Source of the DNA: Gemmatimonas sp. UBA7669
GTDB lineage: Bacteria; Gemmatimonadota; Gemmatimonadetes; Gemmatimonadales; Gemmatimonadaceae
Assembly (NCBI RefSeq): GCF_002483225.1
Contig: NZ_DLHL01000056.1
Location: 36,664 to 100,663, forward strand
Direction of reading: 5' to 3'
DNA length: 64,000 bases
The translations under genes and the position numbers were made by a program. Positions 59,315 through 64,000 of this stretch are shown here, in pieces (position 1 is the first letter of the stretch; each line of letters opens with the position of its first letter). The notes under the pieces were generated by a model. The model did not search any database. It worked only from the letters and a program-made list of their open reading frames with translations, and was not told where the DNA came from.

Positions 59315-61782
59315 CAGCCGGCTGGCCAGGCTGCGCGTACGCGGCTGGCCGTTTCGAGCAGCACGTCCATGGTGAAGGGCTTCTGCACATACGGCACATG
59401 ACGTGCGGCGAGGCGCTCCTGTGTGCCGGGCGCCACGCCGTATCCGCTGATGGCCATCACCGGAATGTCGGGATAGCGGGCCGCCATGATCTCGATGAGC
59501 TCCAGTCCGCCGATATCCGGCATGGTGAGGTCGGTGACGACGAGCGCCACCTCATCCGAACGCGCGGCAAGGAAGGTGAGCGCCTCGCGGCCGGTCGCCG
59601 CGGTGTACACCGCATCACCGGCCCGCTCGAACATGCGCCGACCGAGATCGCGCAGACGCGCATCGTCATCCACGAGCAGCACACCGCCCTGTCTGCGCGG
59701 CGAGGGCGCGGTCTCAGGTGGTGTGTCTGAATCGCTGACAGGGGCGTCGGTACCGGCCGCTGTAACCGTGTCGGCCGCCACAGGGACGACGGCAGGTTCG
59801 GTTTCCTCTGCCACAGGCACAGCCTGGGTCGCGGCCGACTCGCTCACCACCGGCCACTGCGCGCGCACGATACTCCCCGCCGTGCTCCCCGGCGGCGGCA
59901 CATCCACCCGCAGTCGTCCACCGGTCTGACGCAGCAGGGTGTGCAGGACAGCCAGCGCCAATTCGCGGTCGCCACCGCTGCGCTCCGGCTCGAAACCGGG
60001 CGCTGCCAGACGCGCCGCGAGGTCGGCATCGATCACGTTCGAGGTACACCGCAGGGCCAGTTCCGCCATGCCCTCGTCACCTTCGGCTGGTCTGGTGCGC
60101 AGGAGCAACGGACCGGTGACAGACGCCGACTCACCGCCGGCGCATGCCATGCGCAGCATCGTGTCCACCACGTCGCGCACACGCACCGGGTCGACCGCAA
60201 CCATCTGCGCCGTGGACGACGGATCGAGTTGCAGAGACACCGCCGCGTCGAAAGGCGCCAGCACTTCACGTGATGCGGCCTCGCAGGCCGCGCGCACGAG
60301 CGGGAGCAGATCGACGCCAGCGTGCGGCGGCGCCGGTCGCCGTCCAGCGGCCAGCAAGCGACGCGTGAGCCACTCGGCGCGATCGGTCGCGCGCTCAATG
60401 GCCGCCACGTCGTCGAGCTGCGGCGACGTGCCGCTCATGCCGTCGCGCAAGAAGGTCGTGGCCGCACGAATGACCGTGAGCACGTTGTTGAGATCATGAC
60501 CGATGCTTCCCGCCACGTCGGCCACGGCTTCAAACGTCATGGCCTCGCGCAGACGTTCGTCACTGTGCCGGAGTTCGGTGACATCGCTGAACACCGCGAG
60601 CGCCGCATAAGGCCGCGATTCGCCCGGCCGAATGAGCGGATCGGCCGTGACCACAATCCATGTAGGCTGACTGGCACCGCGCGCCACCTGCATGAGCTGT
60701 CGCGGTTGACTGCGTCCGGTGCGCAACGCGATCTGCGCCGGATGCAGTGCCGTGGGCCAGGGTGACCCATCCTCGTGCGTTGCCTGCCAATCACGCTCGA
60801 TGGGATGCAGCCCCGTCAACTGCGCACCCGTGAGGCCGAGAATGCGTTCGGCGGCCGGGTTGTGGATGCGGATCACGCCGGACTCGTCATGCAGCACCAC
60901 CCCTTCGCGCATGCCGGCAATGAGCGCGCGGAACCGGCGCTCGGACTCACGCAGCTGCTGCTCCGAGCGCACCCGCTCCGTCATGTCGAGCACGAGGCAA
61001 TGCATGACCGTCCGCGACGCGTTGTCCACACACCCCGCGCTGAAATCCACGTGCCGCCGCTCTCCGCTGGCCACGCGATGCTCACGCTGCGCGCGGGCGC
61101 CACGGCCGGCCCTGATCGACTCGACGATGTGTCGCCACTCGCTCGCCCCCTGCACATCGAGATCGGCCAGGGTCATGCTGCTGAGCGTGGCGCGTGACCA
61201 TCCGTAGAACGCTTCCGCCGCGGCATTGGCATCGAGGATGCGCGACGTGTCGCAGTCCACCAGCAACTGCGCCGCCCCGTTGTTCTCGAAGAGCCCGCGA
61301 AATCGTGCTTCGCTGGCCGCGAGGGCACGCTGGGCGCGATGGCGCTGGGTGACATCGCGCGAGGAGATGGCCACATGGTCGTCGGGCAACGGTACGATCT
61401 GCCGTTGCAGCCAGCGGTCGGGTTCCTCGGGCAGCGGCGCGTGCTGCGTGGTCTCGAGTGGCCGCTGCGTGAGGATCACGGCGCACACCTGCTCCCACAG
61501 TCGCCAGGTGCGGCTGTGTGGAAACACACTCAGCAGCGACTGGTTGATGAGGCTCTCACGCGGACGACCCACCATGTCGCAGGCGCGCGCGTTCACCTCG
61601 ACCACCAGCAGATCGGCAATCTCCCCCGTCGGCGCGCGCTGAGCGCGGGCGATGGCAAAGGCATCGAATCCGGCGTCAAGCACGCCCCGCAGCATCGCAT
61701 AGGCGTCCGAAACCGCCGAGGCGGAGGGGGCCGCAGAAGACGGTGCTGGCTCGGCAGGGGGCAGGGATGAGGCGTCGTTCAC
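59314..61782 (-). CDS. PAS-domain hybrid histidine kinase with degenerate ATPase and a receiver domain
   Basis: GTG at 61782 gives 822 residues; ATG at 61695 is an alternative. Three PAS regions lie before residue 410 (ARFRGLFENNGAAQLLVDCD; RFRALIAGMREGVVLHDESG). The phosphoacceptor reads VAGSIGHDLNNVLTVIRAAT (His about 429). The ATPase region lacks a clear N-box (it reads MLRMACAGG) and the DxGxG motif; only a weak G2-like stretch (ELALAVLHTLLRQTGGRL) remains. The C-terminal receiver is intact: LLVDDDARLRD, phospho-Asp in VVTDLTMPDIGG, Lys in VQKPF. It is divergent from the AraC-type gene. Confidence 0.88.
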   Translation of the reverse strand: MNDASSLPPAEPAPSSAAPSASAVSDAYAMLRGVLDAGFDAFAIARAQRAPTGEIADLLVVEVNARACDMVGRPRESLINQSLLSVFPHSRTWRLWEQVCAVILTQRPLETTQHAPLPEEPDRWLQRQIVPLPDDHVAISSRDVTQRHRAQRALAASEARFRGLFENNGAAQLLVDCDTSRILDANAAAEAFYGWSRATLSSMTLADLDVQGASEWRHIVESIRAGRGARAQREHRVASGERRHVDFSAGCVDNASRTVMHCLVLDMTERVRSEQQLRESERRFRALIAGMREGVVLHDESGVIRIHNPAAERILGLTGAQLTGLHPIERDWQATHEDGSPWPTALHPAQIALRTGRSQPRQLMQVARGASQPTWIVVTADPLIRPGESRPYAALAVFSDVTELRHSDERLREAMTFEAVADVAGSIGHDLNNVLTVIRAATTFLRDGMSGTSPQLDDVAAIERATDRAEWLTRRLLAAGRRPAPPHAGVDLLPLVRAACEAASREVLAPFDAAVSLQLDPSSTAQMVAVDPVRVRDVVDTMLRMACAGGESASVTGPLLLRTRPAEGDEGMAELALRCTSNVIDADLAARLAAPGFEPERSGGDRELALAVLHTLLRQTGGRLRVDVPPPGSTAGSIVRAQWPVVSESAATQAVPVAEETEPAVVPVAADTVTAAGTDAPVSDSDTPPETAPSPRRQGGVLLVDDDARLRDLGRRMFERAGDAVYTAATGREALTFLAARSDEVALVVTDLTMPDIGGLELIEIMAARYPDIPVMAISGYGVAPGTQERLAARHVPYVQKPFTMDVLLETASRVRAAWPAG

Positions 61783-61917
61783 GGCGGGAGGCAGGGGGCC
61801 GGCGAGAAAGGGGATGGGGCCGGTGTGCGACCCGTAGTGTGACGCCCTGCCCCCCTCCGGCGTCAAGGGGGTGATGTCCAGGTCTCTTTCTTTCACTTCC
61901 CTTGAACGGATCGTCGC

Positions 61918-62733
61918 ATGGGCGTAATCGCGACGCTGCTCGCACACGAACCCCGGCTGGCGCGGCTTCGCGCGGCTGCACGGGATCGCTATCGCTTCGT
62001 CCCGTGTGAAGACTGGACGTCGCTGACGCGCGCCTGCGAGCGCGGTCCCATCAACGTGGTCGTCTTCGACTTGTATGTCGACGGCCGCGCCGACTTCGAG
62101 CGCGTGCGTCAACTGCGGGTACGGGTGCCGCGCGCGGCGCTCGTCGCCTATGTCGATGTCACACGTGAGCGCGCCAAGGACATGTTCGACGCCGGTCGTT
62201 GCGGCATCGACGTGCTCATCGTGGCCGACGAGACCGACACGCCGGCCATGCTCGGCGCACTGCTCGACCAGGCCGAGGCGCGTTCGGTGTCCAGCCTGCT
62301 CAAGCCGCATCTCGCCGGGCTGCGCTCGGTGGTGCGCGACGCGGTCATGCTCTCGGTGACACGGGCGCACGAACGTCTGACGCCGGACAGCCTGGCCCGG
62401 CTCATTGCCGTGTCCCGCCGTCTGCTCAGCAAGCGCCTCGAAGGCGCGCAGCTTCCGCCGCCGCATCAGTTGCTCACCTGGGGCCGGCTCATTGTGGCGG
62501 CCAGCATGCTGGAAGACGGCTCGCGCAGCGCCGATGGGGTGGCCAGTGCGCTTGACTTCCCCTCGGGCTCGGCGTTCCGCAACACCTGCCAGCGCTATCT
62601 GGGCTGCACGCCGCACCAGATTCGCCTGCGCGGTGGCGCCAGCTGGGTCATTCAGGAGCTCCTCGTGAATCGCGAGAAGCGCCGGCAGATCTCCGATCAC
62701 GAAGACGACATGCAGGACTCGGCTGCGGCCTGA
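61918..62733 (+). CDS. AraC-type HTH regulator with receiver-like N-terminus
   Basis: The 271-residue protein has a receiver-like N-terminus (VVVFDLYVDGRADFERVRQL, AALVAYVDVTRERAKDMFDA) and an AraC-type C-terminal HTH (VASALDFPSGSAFRNTCQRY, LGCTPHQIRLRGG). The usual receiver phosphorylation triad is not clear. Its gene is divergent from the sensor kinase across 135 bases, so they may be a signalling pair. Target genes are unknown. Confidence 0.84.
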   Translation: MGVIATLLAHEPRLARLRAAARDRYRFVPCEDWTSLTRACERGPINVVVFDLYVDGRADFERVRQLRVRVPRAALVAYVDVTRERAKDMFDAGRCGIDVLIVADETDTPAMLGALLDQAEARSVSSLLKPHLAGLRSVVRDAVMLSVTRAHERLTPDSLARLIAVSRRLLSKRLEGAQLPPPHQLLTWGRLIVAASMLEDGSRSADGVASALDFPSGSAFRNTCQRYLGCTPHQIRLRGGASWVIQELLVNREKRRQISDHEDDMQDSAAA

Positions 62734-62760
62734 CGTCCTGCTGCTGAACCGCCGTACACC

Positions 62761-62791
62761 ACGAGCCCCGGGGCCTAGCTCCGGGGCTCGT
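62761..62791 (+). terminator. Terminator after the AraC-type gene
   Basis: ACGAGCCCCGG pairs perfectly with CCGGGGCTCGT (11 bp, 9-base loop), followed by a short TTGCTG tail. It lies 27 bases after the AraC-type gene and 26 before coaE. Confidence 0.7.
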
Positions 62792-62817
62792 TGCTGTGGC
62801 GGGTGCTAAGTTGCAGC

Positions 62818-63459
62818 ATGCTGTACGTCGCCCTCACCGGCAATATTGCCTCCGGCAAGTCCACCGTGGCCCGCGATCTCGCAGCCCGTGGGGCCACTCT
62901 CATCGACAGCGATCAGCTCGCGCGTGACGTGGTGGCGCCGGGTAGCGCCGCACTGCGCGCCATTGCCGAGCATTTTGGGCCGGAGCTCCTGCGACCCGAT
63001 GGTACGCTGGATCGCGCCGCCATGCGCCAGCGCGTGTTCAGCGACACCGCGGCGCGCGAAGCCCTCAACGCCATCGTGCACCCGGCGGTGCGTCGTCTGC
63101 GCGAGCAGCGTGTGGAAGAGGCCCGACATCGTGGAGACCGCATTGTCGTGGCGGACATTCCCCTGCTCTTTGAGCTGGGCCTGCAAGGCGCATTTGACGC
63201 GGTGATTCTGGTGGACGCCGATGAGAACGTCCGGCGCGATCGCCTCGTGCAGACCCGCGGCCTGTCCGCGCACGATGCGCAAGCCATGATCGACGCCCAG
63301 ATGCCGTCCGCGCTGAAGCGCGAAGGCGCGACATGGGTCATCGACAACAACGGGCCGCTGGAGGCCCTCGCCCCGCAGGTGGAGGCCGTCTGGCAGGCGC
63401 TGGCCGCCCGCGCGACCCCTCAACCACTCACCCCCCGCTTCCGCAACGACGCGCCGTAG
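62818..63459 (+). CDS. coaE: Dephospho-CoA kinase
   Basis: The 213-residue P-loop kinase starts MLYVALTGNIASGKSTVARD. LIDSDQLARDVVAPGSAALR, VHPAVRRLREQRVEEAR and VADIPLLFELGLQGAFDAVI are CoaE signatures. It phosphorylates dephospho-CoA, the last step of CoA synthesis. It is followed by gcvH. Confidence 0.96.
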   Translation: MLYVALTGNIASGKSTVARDLAARGATLIDSDQLARDVVAPGSAALRAIAEHFGPELLRPDGTLDRAAMRQRVFSDTAAREALNAIVHPAVRRLREQRVEEARHRGDRIVVADIPLLFELGLQGAFDAVILVDADENVRRDRLVQTRGLSAHDAQAMIDAQMPSALKREGATWVIDNNGPLEALAPQVEAVWQALAARATPQPLTPRFRNDAP

Positions 63460-63505
63460 CGGATACTTCGCTTGGCCTCATCATTCACCTCGCCTGGAGC
63501 ATTCC

Positions 63506-63892
63506 GTGTCGAACATCCCCGCCGACCTGCGTTATACGAAGGAACACGAGTACGTCCGCACCACCTCCGATTCGGGAGTGGTGGCCATCGGCATCACCGA
63601 CTTCGCGCAGGGTGAGCTCGGCGACATCGTGTACGTGGAACTGCCCAAGCCCGGCGCGAGCTTCGGATCGCACGACGTGTTTGGCACCGTCGAAGCCGTG
63701 AAGGCCGTGTCCGAGCTGTACATGCCGGTCGCGGGTGAGGTCGTCGAAGTGAACTCGCGTCTCGATGGAGAGCCCGCCCTCATCAACAACGATCCCTACG
63801 GCGATGGATGGATGATCAAGGTGAAGCTCGCGCCGGGTGGCGATGCGGGCCTCATGAGCGCGGACGAGTACCGGGCGCAGCTCGGGGAGTAA
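63506..63892 (+). CDS. gcvH: Glycine cleavage system H protein
   Basis: The 128-residue protein starts at GTG with a GGAG sequence five bases upstream (MSNIPADLRYTKEHEYVR). The lipoyl-lysine lies in FGTVEAVKAVSELYMPVAGE. GcvH shuttles the methylamine group between the P, T and L proteins. gcvP or gcvT are not in the window. Confidence 0.97.
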   Translation: MSNIPADLRYTKEHEYVRTTSDSGVVAIGITDFAQGELGDIVYVELPKPGASFGSHDVFGTVEAVKAVSELYMPVAGEVVEVNSRLDGEPALINNDPYGDGWMIKVKLAPGGDAGLMSADEYRAQLGE

Positions 63893-63945
63893 GTCGAGGA
63901 TCTGGGAAACAGAAGGTGTGAGGATCTGAGGATCCGAGGATAGGA
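63893..63945. repeat. GAGGAT-rich direct repeats after gcvH
   Basis: Four GAGGAT motifs occur here: one at 63896-63901 and three in tandem with 8-9 base spacing. No gene is visible in the last 108 bases of the window. Confidence 0.55.
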
Positions 63946-64000
63946 GAGCGGGCCCGGGAGACACTCAGTCATCGAGTTGTCTAGTCCTGAAAAATGTCTA

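Noticed and set aside
59314..62700. Reading the sensor-kinase frame as one 1128-residue protein
   Set aside because: The first 300 residues run antisense through the AraC-type gene, which has clear protein sequence on the plus strand. They have no domain and are Arg/His-rich shadow sequence, so the kinase start was set after 61918.

Overview
The window is GC-rich bacterial chromosome, densely packed with housekeeping genes. No phage, plasmid, insertion-sequence or CRISPR signal was seen. Gene content and domain style point to the phylum Gemmatimonadota: a ribosomal/transcription operon, a cytochrome c maturation cluster with a Cys-type CcmE, many short secreted or lipoprotein hypotheticals, and PAS/GAF signalling proteins. 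That assignment is inference from overall resemblance, not from a marker comparison.

Layout. 1-2312 (minus): rpmG-secE-nusG-rplK-rplA-rplJ (rplJ cut by the window edge), the classic operon leading to rplL-rpoBC. 2649-9506: a CLC-F type anion antiporter, an LLM flavin oxidoreductase, an FAD oxidoreductase, tRNA-Thr(GGT), a GAF-GGDEF protein, tRNA-Gly, tRNA-Tyr, tRNA-Thr(TGT) and cysS. The tRNAs keep the ancestral Thr-Tyr-Gly-Thr order that in many bacteria precedes tuf-secE-nusG, but tuf is absent and unrelated genes are inserted. 9558-14238 (minus): an ABC-like protein without a P-loop, PspA, a YbjN/CesT-like protein, a lipoprotein and the two serine dehydratase subunits. 14293-21008: uvrA, cutA, an ABC exporter pair and a short mutY. 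20988-27412 (minus): mtnA, glpK and the cytochrome c maturation genes ccmE, ccmF, ccmH and a ccmI-like zinc-ribbon gene. 27520-32056 (plus): enoyl-CoA hydratase, recF, a DUF721 gene and gyrB.

32264-45014: a CPA2 antiporter, pyrimidine nucleoside phosphorylase, TPR proteins, ligA, a phosphoribosyltransferase, an orphan ParA and a long-chain acyl-CoA synthetase. 44990-47470 (minus): a PTPS-II type 6-pyruvoyltetrahydropterin synthase, folE, an SDR and a Trm112-like protein; the first three together look like a tetrahydrobiopterin-type pathway. 47848-56280: a 55-residue membrane protein, a double GNAT, sbcC and sbcD, secreted hypotheticals, a stand-alone AsnC-type ligand domain and an aminotransferase. 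56485-63892: a helicase-like protein that has lost its catalytic motifs but keeps a DbpA-type RNA-binding domain and an RGG tail, thymidine kinase, a hybrid sensor kinase with a degenerate ATPase domain, a divergent AraC-type regulator, coaE and gcvH.

The strongest oddities are the interrupted tRNA-tuf-secE locus, the pseudo-helicase with a 60-bp internal repeat, the PspA-linked degenerate ABC protein whose start codon lies in a hairpin, the candidate biopterin cluster, and a 40-nt imperfect inverted repeat between recF and the DUF721 gene. Start codons were chosen by family N-termini and visible Shine-Dalgarno sequences; where these conflict, alternatives are given.
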